The notes below the pieces were generated by a model. It made no database searches. It saw nothing but the letters and a program-made list of their open reading frames with translations, and was not told the DNA's origin. A DNA stretch of 64,000 nt from Vreelandella alkaliphila (GTDB lineage: Bacteria > Pseudomonadota > Gammaproteobacteria > Pseudomonadales > Halomonadaceae). The stretch is taken from contig NZ_JABASV010000011.1 in assembly GCF_016107625.1 (NCBI RefSeq), positions 30,148-94,147 of the forward strand, in the 5' to 3' direction. Positions 37,245 through 44,701 of this stretch are shown piece after piece; within the stretch, counting starts at the first letter, position 1, and every line of letters begins with the position of its first letter. A program made the position numbers and the translations under genes.

Positions 37245-38240
37245 ATGTTAGCACGTTTGGGCTTCCCGCTTGGCCTGTTGCTGCTGGCGGCACTGACTTC
37301 GCTAGTGATCGCCCTTGGCGTCGGCAGTGCGCAGCTTTCCCCAGCGCAAATTTGGCAAGTGGTTCTCGGTAATCTTGGTTATATAGGCCAGGACGAGGGC
37401 AATGCGCTTGCGCGTACCATGGTGCTGGAGCTGCGCTTGCCAAGGGCGCTTTCGGCTTTTGCTGTCGGTGGTTTGTTGGCGGTAGCGGGTGCTCTGATGC
37501 AAGTGCTGTTGCGTAATCCTCTTGCAGACCCTTATGTACTCGGGCTTTCCGGTGGTGCCTCGATTGGTGCACTTGCTGCCATGCTGGCTGGGCTGGGCGG
37601 ATTGGCAATTTCAGGTTCGGCATTTGGCGGTGCGCTATTTTCGACGTTCTTAGTCTTTGGTTTGGCCCACGGCAGCGGCAGTTGGACACCTTCGCGGTTA
37701 CTGCTAACCGGCGTCGTCGTCGCGGCAGGCTGGGGCGCAGTGATCACTTTAATGTTGGCACTGAGCCCCGCTGAGCGGTTACCGGGCATGCTGTATTGGC
37801 TAATGGGCGATCTTTCCTACGCGCGCGCACCTTGGCCTCCGCTGCTGCTGTTACTGGCTACTTGTGTGGTACTGATGCCCCTTGGACGCAGCTTAAATGT
37901 GCTGGCCCGTGGCCCGCAGCAAGCTGCTGCGCTGGGCGTTGCCGTCCGGCCACTTGAGTGGTGCATCTATATTGTCGCCAGTTTGTTAACCGCCGCGGCT
38001 GTTACTACGGCGGGCAGCATTGGCTTTGTCGGCTTGGTAGTGCCACATATGCTGCGCCTATTGCTGGGTAATGATCAGCGGTTAATCTTACCGGCCTGTG
38101 CTCTGGCTGGGGGCACCTTGCTGGTGCTGGCCGATACACTGGCGCGTACGATGATTGCTCCGGAACAACTGCCAGTGGGAGTGATTACTGCGCTATTAGG
38201 TGTGCCGACGTTTCTCTTTCTGCTTTACCGGAGCCGCTGA
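37245..38240 (+). CDS. btuC: Vitamin B12 ABC transporter permease BtuC
   Basis: The 331-residue FecCD-family permease has about ten helices. Landmarks are LELRLPRALSAFAVGGLLAVAGALMQVLLRNPLADPYVLGLSGGASIGAL, an LYWLMGDLSYA loop, GFVGLVVPHMLRLLLGNDQR at the ATPase-contact region, and the C-terminal LPVGVITALLGVPTFLFLLYRSR. The ATG is the first base after the btuF stop, and the stop overlaps btuD as TGATG. Confidence 0.94.
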   Translation: MLARLGFPLGLLLLAALTSLVIALGVGSAQLSPAQIWQVVLGNLGYIGQDEGNALARTMVLELRLPRALSAFAVGGLLAVAGALMQVLLRNPLADPYVLGLSGGASIGALAAMLAGLGGLAISGSAFGGALFSTFLVFGLAHGSGSWTPSRLLLTGVVVAAGWGAVITLMLALSPAERLPGMLYWLMGDLSYARAPWPPLLLLLATCVVLMPLGRSLNVLARGPQQAAALGVAVRPLEWCIYIVASLLTAAAVTTAGSIGFVGLVVPHMLRLLLGNDQRLILPACALAGGTLLVLADTLARTMIAPEQLPVGVITALLGVPTFLFLLYRSR

Positions 38241-39010
38241 TGAGCCGTTTGGTTACCCAAGACCTCATCATCAACGTGCCGGAAAGAAGCGATGGCACGG
38301 CGCTGAATATAACCATTGAACCCGGGCAGGTATGGGGCGTGCTCGGCCCCAACGGAGCAGGTAAAACGACGCTGCTGCACACCTTGGCAGGGCTGAATGC
38401 GCCGCGTTCCGGGCAAGTGCTACTGGGAGGGCAGCCGCTTGAGACACTGAGCAGGCGGCAAGTTGCGCAAATGTTGGGAGTTGTCTTCCAAGAACGCTTG
38501 GATGGCTTTCCCGCGACCGTGCTGGAAACCGCGCTGATTGGCCGCCACCCCTACCTATCGCCGTGGCAAATGGAGGGCGCTGCCGACTACGCCCAGGCCG
38601 AAGCAGCGCTTGAACGGTTAGACGTTGCGCACCTGCGCGACCGTTTGGTGAGTACACTTTCTGGCGGCGAGCGCCAGCGAGTGGCGATGGCCACGGTACT
38701 GACTCAGGCCCCCAGCATCTGGCTAGCTGACGAACCAACCAATCACCTTGACCTACACCACCAAAGCGCAGTGATGGCACTGATGGCCCAGCAGGCAGCC
38801 CAGGGCAGTGCGGTGATGATGTGCCTGCACGATTTAAATCTAGCCGCCCGCTGGTGTGACCATCTTTTACTACTCTACCCAAATGGCGACGCCTGCTGGG
38901 GCACACGAGACAGCATGCTGGTGCCCAGTGCATTAGAACGTCTTTATCAGCAGCGGCTGGCGGTGGTCGAGGTTGAAGGGGCACCGGTATTTGTGCCCAT
39001 AAAAGAGTGA
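38240..39010 (+). CDS. btuD: Vitamin B12 ABC transporter ATP-binding protein BtuD
   Basis: The 256-residue ABC ATPase has Walker A GPNGAGKTTLL, a Q-loop VVFQE, signature LSGGERQRVAMATVL, Walker B IWLADEPTNHLD and switch His in MCLHDLNLAARWCDH. It energises BtuC. It is the last gene of the riboswitch-controlled btuBFCD operon. A 42-base gap without a clear terminator separates it from the convergent EamA gene. Confidence 0.94.
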   Translation: MSRLVTQDLIINVPERSDGTALNITIEPGQVWGVLGPNGAGKTTLLHTLAGLNAPRSGQVLLGGQPLETLSRRQVAQMLGVVFQERLDGFPATVLETALIGRHPYLSPWQMEGAADYAQAEAALERLDVAHLRDRLVSTLSGGERQRVAMATVLTQAPSIWLADEPTNHLDLHHQSAVMALMAQQAAQGSAVMMCLHDLNLAARWCDHLLLLYPNGDACWGTRDSMLVPSALERLYQQRLAVVEVEGAPVFVPIKE

Positions 39011-39052
39011 TGACAAGCTTAGCTAGCTCAACAGTTAGCGCTCGCTGCTACG

Positions 39053-39991
39053 TTAGCGGGCATCTAATAAGGGGGCTGGTTTTTGCTGTCGCTGGTTTGG
39101 TTGACGCTGACGGGACATCAGAAACAGGCCTGCGCCCACCAAAACACCGCCAATCACTTCATGCCATGCCGGGTGTTGTCCGATCAATATAAATGCAACC
39201 AGGGCGGCAAACAGTGGGCACAGAAACAAGAAGCCGCTTGTATGTACGGAGCCGCCAATCTTTAACGCCGCAAACCAAAGCCCGATAGCTCCAGTCGATG
39301 CGGGAATTGCCAGCCACATAAACATTCCCCAATGGTAAGCATCCGTCGGCAGGGAAAAAGGTTGTTTGCTGCAGGCAGCTATCACCATGAGCAGCAGGGA
39401 GCCAATCAACATCTGCCAGAAAGTGATTATCCAGGGTGAGAGCGTCATGGCAAATTTCTTGCTTAACACGGTAGAACAGGCCCAGCAGGTAGATGCCAGC
39501 ATCACAAGTACTTCTCCGCGCCCGACTCCGTGGTAGCCGTCAACGTCGATCCCAATACAAATAACCACTCCAATAAAAGCAGAAGCTAAGCCGAATAAGG
39601 CAAGCGATGAGGAGCGCTCGCCTAAAATAAACCAGGCTAAGACAACCACCAGTAGAGGATTACTGGCCATAAGAATGGCAGCTATTGAAGGGCTAGTCGC
39701 CGTTAGTCCAATGTTGAGTAGCGACATGACGCCGACTGTTTGAAAACTACCAATTATTAGCAGTTTTACCCAAGGAAGCTCTTTAAGAGATATTTTATGC
39801 CTGCGCATTTGGATAAAAACAAAAGGCGACAAGGATACTGCTGCGACCAGGAAACGAGCAGACGCTGCCCATAACGGCGACATCTGTTCCATGACGAGTT
39901 TAGTGCTGACAAAAGAAGACCCTTGCAGGAATGTAGATGCGATTATCAGAACGTAATAGTGGTCAGTGAGTGACGTTAGTGAACGTTTCAT
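39053..39991 (-). CDS. EamA-family (DMT) transporter
   Basis: The 312-residue inner-membrane protein has ten predicted hydrophobic segments arranged as two EamA repeats. Recognisable features are SSFVSTKLVMEQMSPLWAASARFL in the first repeat and GEVLVMLASTCWACSTVLSKKFA in the second. These drug/metabolite transporters export amino acids or other small molecules; the substrate is unknown. It lies 56 bases downstream of an AraC-type regulator on the same strand and is probably controlled by it. The pair interrupts two B12 transport loci and has no evident B12 link. Confidence 0.85.
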   Translation of the reverse strand: MKRSLTSLTDHYYVLIIASTFLQGSSFVSTKLVMEQMSPLWAASARFLVAAVSLSPFVFIQMRRHKISLKELPWVKLLIIGSFQTVGVMSLLNIGLTATSPSIAAILMASNPLLVVVLAWFILGERSSSLALFGLASAFIGVVICIGIDVDGYHGVGRGEVLVMLASTCWACSTVLSKKFAMTLSPWIITFWQMLIGSLLLMVIAACSKQPFSLPTDAYHWGMFMWLAIPASTGAIGLWFAALKIGGSVHTSGFLFLCPLFAALVAFILIGQHPAWHEVIGGVLVGAGLFLMSRQRQPNQRQQKPAPLLDAR

Positions 39992-40047
39992 ATTCCTCTA
40001 CCGATTATTTCAAGAAGTAGAGAAACAATATCAATCTCACTCGGATT

Positions 40048-40872
40048 CTATTCTTCCATGCGAGACAACTTTGTTTGAGAACAGGACAGATCGTTTAAAT
40101 ACTCTCGGGGAGATTTACCCGTGACACGTTTGAACATAACGGTAAACGCCCCTTGTGAGGCATATCCTAGATGCTCTGCAACTTGGCTAACGCGTTGCCC
40201 GGTGCTTAACCCCGACATGGCACTTACAATGCGTACCTGCTCTCGCCATTGAATAAAAGAAATACCTGTCTCAGTGCGAAATAGTCGGGATAGTGTCCGC
40301 GTCGTTGCTCCGACCTCATTCGCCCAATCTGCCAGTGAGCGCACATCACCCGGATTTTCCAGCAACGTATCGCAGATCTTTTTCAAACGCTTATCTCTGC
40401 CCATGGGCAGTTTTAATCCACACTCGAAGGCCTGCCTCATTTCTTCTAATGTTAGCCGCAATAAGCGCTCTTCGAAGCTGTCAGGATGATAGGTGATTGA
40501 AAAAGAGGAGGCCCGGATCAGCAACTCGCGTAAAAGGGGAGTGACGCCTATTCCTACTGGATGACTAGGCAGGTTTAAGGTGAACGATTCGACATTGACA
40601 TATAAAGTCCGCAAAGAAACTGGTGTGCTGGCGCTCATTTCATGTTCTACGTAAGGAGGCATCCAGACGCCACGAAACGGAGGTAATAACCAGTATTCAT
40701 CGCTGGTGCATAGTCTCATCGTACCTGTGCTGGCATAGATTAACTGTCCACGCTGATGTTGATGGGGAGGGATGTGATGGCCCGCAGGGTACTCTTTAAA
40801 CATCGACACCACAGGGTTTTTAGCATTTTCCCATTTAGCAAGATGCGCATTTAGTGAGTGGTCAGTACTCAT
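40048..40872 (-). CDS. AraC-family transcriptional regulator with cupin domain
   Basis: The 274-residue protein has an N-terminal cupin-like sensor domain (HHIPPHQHQRGQLIYASTGTMRL, WMPPYVEHEMSAS) and a C-terminal double helix-turn-helix: LADWANEVGATTRTLSRLFRTETGISFIQWREQVR and VAEHLGYASQGAFTVMFKRVTGKSPREY. This layout is like NimR/YeaM-type regulators that control an adjacent exporter. The EamA gene downstream is the likely target. The ligand is unknown. Confidence 0.88.
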   Translation of the reverse strand: MSTDHSLNAHLAKWENAKNPVVSMFKEYPAGHHIPPHQHQRGQLIYASTGTMRLCTSDEYWLLPPFRGVWMPPYVEHEMSASTPVSLRTLYVNVESFTLNLPSHPVGIGVTPLLRELLIRASSFSITYHPDSFEERLLRLTLEEMRQAFECGLKLPMGRDKRLKKICDTLLENPGDVRSLADWANEVGATTRTLSRLFRTETGISFIQWREQVRIVSAMSGLSTGQRVSQVAEHLGYASQGAFTVMFKRVTGKSPREYLNDLSCSQTKLSRMEE

Positions 40873-40976
40873 TTGGGTCCCAATATCTTAACCAAGAAAA
40901 CGCCTCACTATACCCTGAGGTCTCGCTGCCTTTTACTTGGCTTTTACCTAATGTCATTTACTCCTTGCCAACGTTT

Positions 40977-41741
40977 CTAAACAGCATTGCGAAAACGCAT
41001 GACCTGTTTGCCATCGACAGGGTCATCGATCACATGGGCATGCACACCAAAGGTCTGTTGTAGCCTACTGGCGGTGAGCACGTCGTGGGGTGGGCCACTA
41101 TCGATCAGGCGGCCGCTATCCATAACGCCGATTCGGTCGCACTCCATGGCTTGGTTAAGGTCGTGCAGGGAAATAATTACCGTAATCGGCAGTTGCCTGA
41201 CCAGTTTAAGAATCGACAGCTGGTGGCGAATATCCAGATGGTTGGTGGGTTCATCCAGCAGCAGGATCTTAGGCTGTTGGGCCAATGCCCGAGCAATATG
41301 CACGCGCTGGCGCTCACCGCCAGAAAGTGTATGCCAAAGCCGATCTGCCATATGCGCCATATCAACATCTATCAGCGCTTTAACCACGATGGCATCATCT
41401 TCAATTGACCAGGCGCGTAAGGCGGAAAGAAAAGGCGTGCGACCTAGCGCGACCACTTGGCGCACGGTAATTCTATCGGTGGTGTCAGCCTGTTGCTCAA
41501 CCAAGGCAATAGATTGAGCGATAGTGCGTTGTTTGAGGGCGTGCAAAGGCTGGTTATCAATCCGCACCAGGCCTGTCTTTGGTTTGTTCAAACCGGCCAG
41601 CAGACGCAGCAGGGACGTTTTTCCCGAGCCGTTGGGGCCCACCAAACCAAAGGTTTGACCGGGCTCGACGGTGAGATTGACGTCAACGACCAGTGGCGTG
41701 CCATGTACCGCCCAGGTGAGTTGTTCTGCGGATAATTGCAT
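40977..41741 (-). CDS. ABC transporter ATP-binding protein, second BtuD/FecE-like
   Basis: The 254-residue ATPase has Walker A GPNGSGKTSLL (about 33-43), signature LSGGERQRVHIARAL, Walker B ILLLDEPTNHLD and switch SLHDLNQAMECD. It belongs to the iron-siderophore/B12/haem group. Its ATG shares one base with the permease stop. It forms a complete importer with the two upstream genes, behind its own cobalamin riboswitch, so a corrinoid or a cobalamin precursor such as cobinamide is the likely cargo. Confidence 0.88.
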   Translation of the reverse strand: MQLSAEQLTWAVHGTPLVVDVNLTVEPGQTFGLVGPNGSGKTSLLRLLAGLNKPKTGLVRIDNQPLHALKQRTIAQSIALVEQQADTTDRITVRQVVALGRTPFLSALRAWSIEDDAIVVKALIDVDMAHMADRLWHTLSGGERQRVHIARALAQQPKILLLDEPTNHLDIRHQLSILKLVRQLPITVIISLHDLNQAMECDRIGVMDSGRLIDSGPPHDVLTASRLQQTFGVHAHVIDDPVDGKQVMRFRNAV

Positions 41742-42805
41742 TAATGCCTCTTGCCACGGACAAGAATAAGCGCAAAAGCGGGCGCGCCAATCAGTGATGT
41801 AATCACCCCGATGGGAAGCACCTGACCAGACACTAGAGTGCGCGAAAGAATGTCTGAACCGATTAAAAATACCGCGCCAGCAAGCGCGGTGGCGGGTATC
41901 AAACGCGTGTGTTGGCTGCCGACAATAAAGCGCATCGCATGGGGAATCACTAAGCCAACAAAGCCAATCGCTCCTACGATGGAAACCATTACCGCAGTGA
42001 CCAGCGCCATCGCGATAATCAGCATGCCGCGCACCGGGCGCACAGCAATGCCCATAGACGCGGCGCTATCGGCCCCGAAGGTAAACGCATCCAAGGAACG
42101 GCGGTGCCATAGGCAAACCACTAGCCCGAACAGCGCGGCAGGCACCGCTAGGGTAGCATCAGCCCAGCGCACTCCGGAGAGATTGCCCATCAGCCAAAAC
42201 ATAATGCCCCGCGCTTGTTCAGCACTTGCTGACTTGGTAATGATAAATGCGGTTAGGGCATTAAACAGCTGCGAACCTGCAATCCCCGCCAGAATAATTG
42301 CTCCTGCTGCCTGAACACCACGCCCACCACCAACACCGCTGTTGGCCGCATGGGCGAGCATCACTACGATGCCAAAGGCGAGGAGGGCACCAGCGAAGGC
42401 ACCCAACGATAACGACAGCATGCCAGCGCCTAACCCAGCAACCGCCACTGCAACGGCACCCGTAGAGGCTCCAGCAGAAATGCCCATTAAATAGGGGTCG
42501 GCTAGTGGATTGCGCAGCAGGGCCTGCAATACCACTCCCGCCAGCGCCAAGCTGGTGCCGCAGCAAGCGGCAACGACGGCGCGACTGAGGCGGTAGTTCC
42601 AGATAATACCCTCGTCGATTCGATCAACCGGGTAATCCGCGCCAAGTAGTTGATTGGCGAGCACTTTGAGTATCGTATCAACGGGAATTGATGTCTCGCC
42701 GATGGCGGTGCCCGCGATGAGTGCGGCCACCAGCACAAGTGGCGTCACCCAAAGCCAGCGCAACCCGAAGCGCTTAGTTATGGGCCGTGATAGCGCTATG
42801 CTCAT
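41741..42805 (-). CDS. ABC transporter permease, second BtuC/FecCD-like
   Basis: The 354-residue membrane protein of the FecCD family has LSRAVVAACCGTSLALAGVVLQALLRNPLADPYLMGISAGASTGAVAVA, MFWLMGNLSGVRWADA, GFVGLVIPHAMRFIVGSQHTRLIPATALAGAVFLIGSDILSRTL and a VLPIGVITSLIGAPAFALIL end. It follows the binding protein gene by 15 bases. Compared with btuC in this window it has a longer N-terminus and differs throughout, so it is not a recent duplicate. Confidence 0.88.
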   Translation of the reverse strand: MSIALSRPITKRFGLRWLWVTPLVLVAALIAGTAIGETSIPVDTILKVLANQLLGADYPVDRIDEGIIWNYRLSRAVVAACCGTSLALAGVVLQALLRNPLADPYLMGISAGASTGAVAVAVAGLGAGMLSLSLGAFAGALLAFGIVVMLAHAANSGVGGGRGVQAAGAIILAGIAGSQLFNALTAFIITKSASAEQARGIMFWLMGNLSGVRWADATLAVPAALFGLVVCLWHRRSLDAFTFGADSAASMGIAVRPVRGMLIIAMALVTAVMVSIVGAIGFVGLVIPHAMRFIVGSQHTRLIPATALAGAVFLIGSDILSRTLVSGQVLPIGVITSLIGAPAFALILVRGKRH

Positions 42806-42820
42806 GCGTAAAAAGCCATA

Positions 42821-43834
42821 TCAGTTGAAAGACATCGTCGATAGCGCCTCGGCTAGTGACTCAAGGCCGTAAATGCTGCGCATAGTGGCACTCATGGCAT
42901 GGGCGTCCATCTCTACGATGCGGTTATTTCTAACCGCCGTCATTTCGCTGGTAACCGGGTCATTGTGCAGAAACTCACGCTTTGCTTCGATGTCGTCAGC
43001 AGGAAAACGGCGACGATCCATGGCGGCGATAACAATCACATCGGGGTCAGCCTTGGCGATGCTTTCCCAGCCAACGGTGGGCCACTCTTCATCAGACTCA
43101 ATGACATTGCGAATGCCCAGTTTGTCCATCATATAGCCCGGTGCACCCAGTTGGCCGGCAACGAAAGGGCTAACCCCCAGATCCGTTGATGAAAACCAAA
43201 AGACTGCCGATAGGTCTTCCGGCAAATCAAGGCTGCTTGCCAGGTTGATAGCGTGTTCTTCTCGGGCGTTCAGGTCTGTCACCAGAGCTTCACCAGCGTC
43301 TTGAACATCGTAAATTTCGGCTAGCTCGGTGATCCCTTTATAGATCGATTCCGTCGAGAAAGCGGCGGTGCGGGTACCATCGCCACCGGTAGAGTTATCC
43401 TTGGTGTCGCAATCGGCGGGCATGATGTAGGTGGCGATACCTAGTTCATGGAACTGATCTCGGCTGGCCACGCTCCCGGTAGGCCCCACGTGCCACTCGT
43501 ACTGCACCGCAACCAAGTCAGGGCGTTTATTGACCACGGCTTCGAAGCTGGGGTCGTCGTTGGCGATCCGTTCGATCTGTTCATTGACGTCAGTAAATTG
43601 CGGCAAGACCGGATTAAACCAGACTGAGGTACCAACTACGCTATCAGCGAGCCCTAGTGAGTAAAGGATCTCTGTGGCCGATTGACCCACCGTTACCGTT
43701 TGCTCGGGTGGCGACGCCACACTTATCTCTACGCCACAGTTGGTCAAGTTCACGGGGTAAGTAGTGTCACTGGCCAGTGCGAATGAGGCGGGCAGCAGCG
43801 ATGCGGCTATTAGTGAGTAACATACATGCTTCAT
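42821..43834 (-). CDS. ABC transporter substrate-binding protein (FepB/BtuF-like)
   Basis: The 337-residue periplasmic protein has a signal peptide (MKHVCYSLIAASLLPASFALA) and class III features: PEQTVTVGQSATEILYSLGLADSVVGTSVW, ANDDPSFEAVVNKRPDLVAVQYEW, and ADPDVIVIAAMDRRRFPADDIEAKREFL. It differs strongly from btuF: no YSDYPPEA-like segment, and it contains DCDTKDNSTGGDGTR. The riboswitch upstream implies a cobalamin-related ligand, but the family also includes siderophore-binding proteins. It is the first transporter gene after a 62-aa ORF. Confidence 0.86.
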   Translation of the reverse strand: MKHVCYSLIAASLLPASFALASDTTYPVNLTNCGVEISVASPPEQTVTVGQSATEILYSLGLADSVVGTSVWFNPVLPQFTDVNEQIERIANDDPSFEAVVNKRPDLVAVQYEWHVGPTGSVASRDQFHELGIATYIMPADCDTKDNSTGGDGTRTAAFSTESIYKGITELAEIYDVQDAGEALVTDLNAREEHAINLASSLDLPEDLSAVFWFSSTDLGVSPFVAGQLGAPGYMMDKLGIRNVIESDEEWPTVGWESIAKADPDVIVIAAMDRRRFPADDIEAKREFLHNDPVTSEMTAVRNNRIVEMDAHAMSATMRSIYGLESLAEALSTMSFN

Positions 43835-43918
43835 TGCGGGTTCCTACAGAAGAGAGTTTTTAGATTATTTGTTATGTTATAACATTGTTTTTGCCTGAGC
43901 GAAGAACACTAGCATGTC

Positions 43919-44107
43919 TCAGCTGTTTGCAGACAAAATATCTAAAAATCGTTGCCGTGCGGCAGGCGGTAGGTTATTGGGTAGGTTGCTCTCAGAAGCG
44001 GGGTGATCGAACATCTGGGTTCGCATGACCAATCCCATGGTGTCGCTTGGTAAGCACTGAATGCCCCAGATGCTTTCTTCATGTCCTGTTACCTCAATCA
44101 TGTACAC
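43919..44107 (-). CDS. 62-aa ORF of unknown function in the riboswitch leader
   Basis: I do not recognise this protein. It begins MYMIEVTGHEESIWGIQCLPSD and ends PPAARQRFLDILSANS; it is mildly acidic, has a single Cys and no membrane segment or signal peptide. GGGAG five bases before the ATG is a good ribosome binding site. It is the first ORF after the minus-strand cobalamin riboswitch and lies 84 bases before the binding-protein gene, in the same direction. It may be a conserved small partner of the transporter, a leader ORF, or a chance frame. The good Shine-Dalgarno site argues for translation. Confidence 0.5.
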   Translation of the reverse strand: MYMIEVTGHEESIWGIQCLPSDTMGLVMRTQMFDHPASESNLPNNLPPAARQRFLDILSANS

Positions 44108-44180
44108 TCCCGTGCATGATGAGCGATGCGTACAGCCAGAAAAAATATCTGGCCGAACTGTCTCGCTCGATTAATTAACA

Positions 44181-44352
44181 TGGTCGGCAGGTCTCCTGAC
44201 TGACGGGTCATGGCTAGCTCGCCTTCCCAGACAATACGTCCAGTGGCTCATTGAGCATCGCTAACCGCCTACAGTTGCGGGGGCAGTTCCGTTTCGCGGC
44301 TAAGCCGCAGCGGATTCTCTATTAAGTTCCGTGAGGAACGCCGACGGCAGCT
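44181..44352 (-). ncRNA. Cobalamin riboswitch upstream of the second corrinoid ABC importer
   Basis: On the minus strand the conserved elements appear in order: GTCGGCGTTCCTCACGGAAC, TTAATAGAGAATCCG, GGAACTGCCCCCGCAACTGT, GAGCCACTGG, CTGGGAAGGCG and the 3' TCAGGAGACCTGCCGACC, which closes P1 with the 5' end. This is a textbook AdoCbl riboswitch. The stretch between it and the 62-aa ORF has a GCCAGA/TCTGGC hairpin with a T-rich loop. To its right, 44353-44701 holds no gene I can support, only the inverted repeat GGCCTA-N10-TAGGCC (44491-44512) that could be an operator for the operon starting at 44702. Confidence 0.95.
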
Positions 44353-44701
44353 ATTCTAGGTGGCGGGTAAAGGTAGAACAACAAAAAGCCCGATCTTTCG
44401 GCTAAATTTGACATTAAATCCATTTTTTTCATTACGATAAGACAAACCAAATCTTCTGTGACTTGGTACTCTTAAATGTCATATCAATTTGGCCTAGTAT
44501 CGAAATTAGGCCTGTCTTACCGTGTACTAATAGGGACTGTCTTCTAGGGTATGCTTGGCACTAAGCTGGCTTCAAAGCCGCGCCTTCCTCTATACTGCAA
44601 CGCTTTATTTCATCGCTTCCTTATGAATGGTTTTATCATTACTTACCAAGTCATCATGAATCAAGTTCAAGCTTCGGGCATGCTCTGCATGGGAGGTTCG
44701 G

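Noticed and set aside
36931..37689. 252-codon minus-strand ORF across btuF-btuC
   Set aside because: It lies entirely antisense to two well-supported genes, is rich in Pro, Arg and His with no domain, and has no ribosome binding site. It is a composition artefact.
38271..38984. 237-codon minus-strand ORF over btuD
   Set aside because: It is antisense to an intact ABC ATPase, has biased composition and no family resemblance.
44379..44401. Terminator-like hairpin on the minus strand right of the riboswitch
   Set aside because: The stem is short and imperfect, and no minus-strand gene lies to its right that it could serve.
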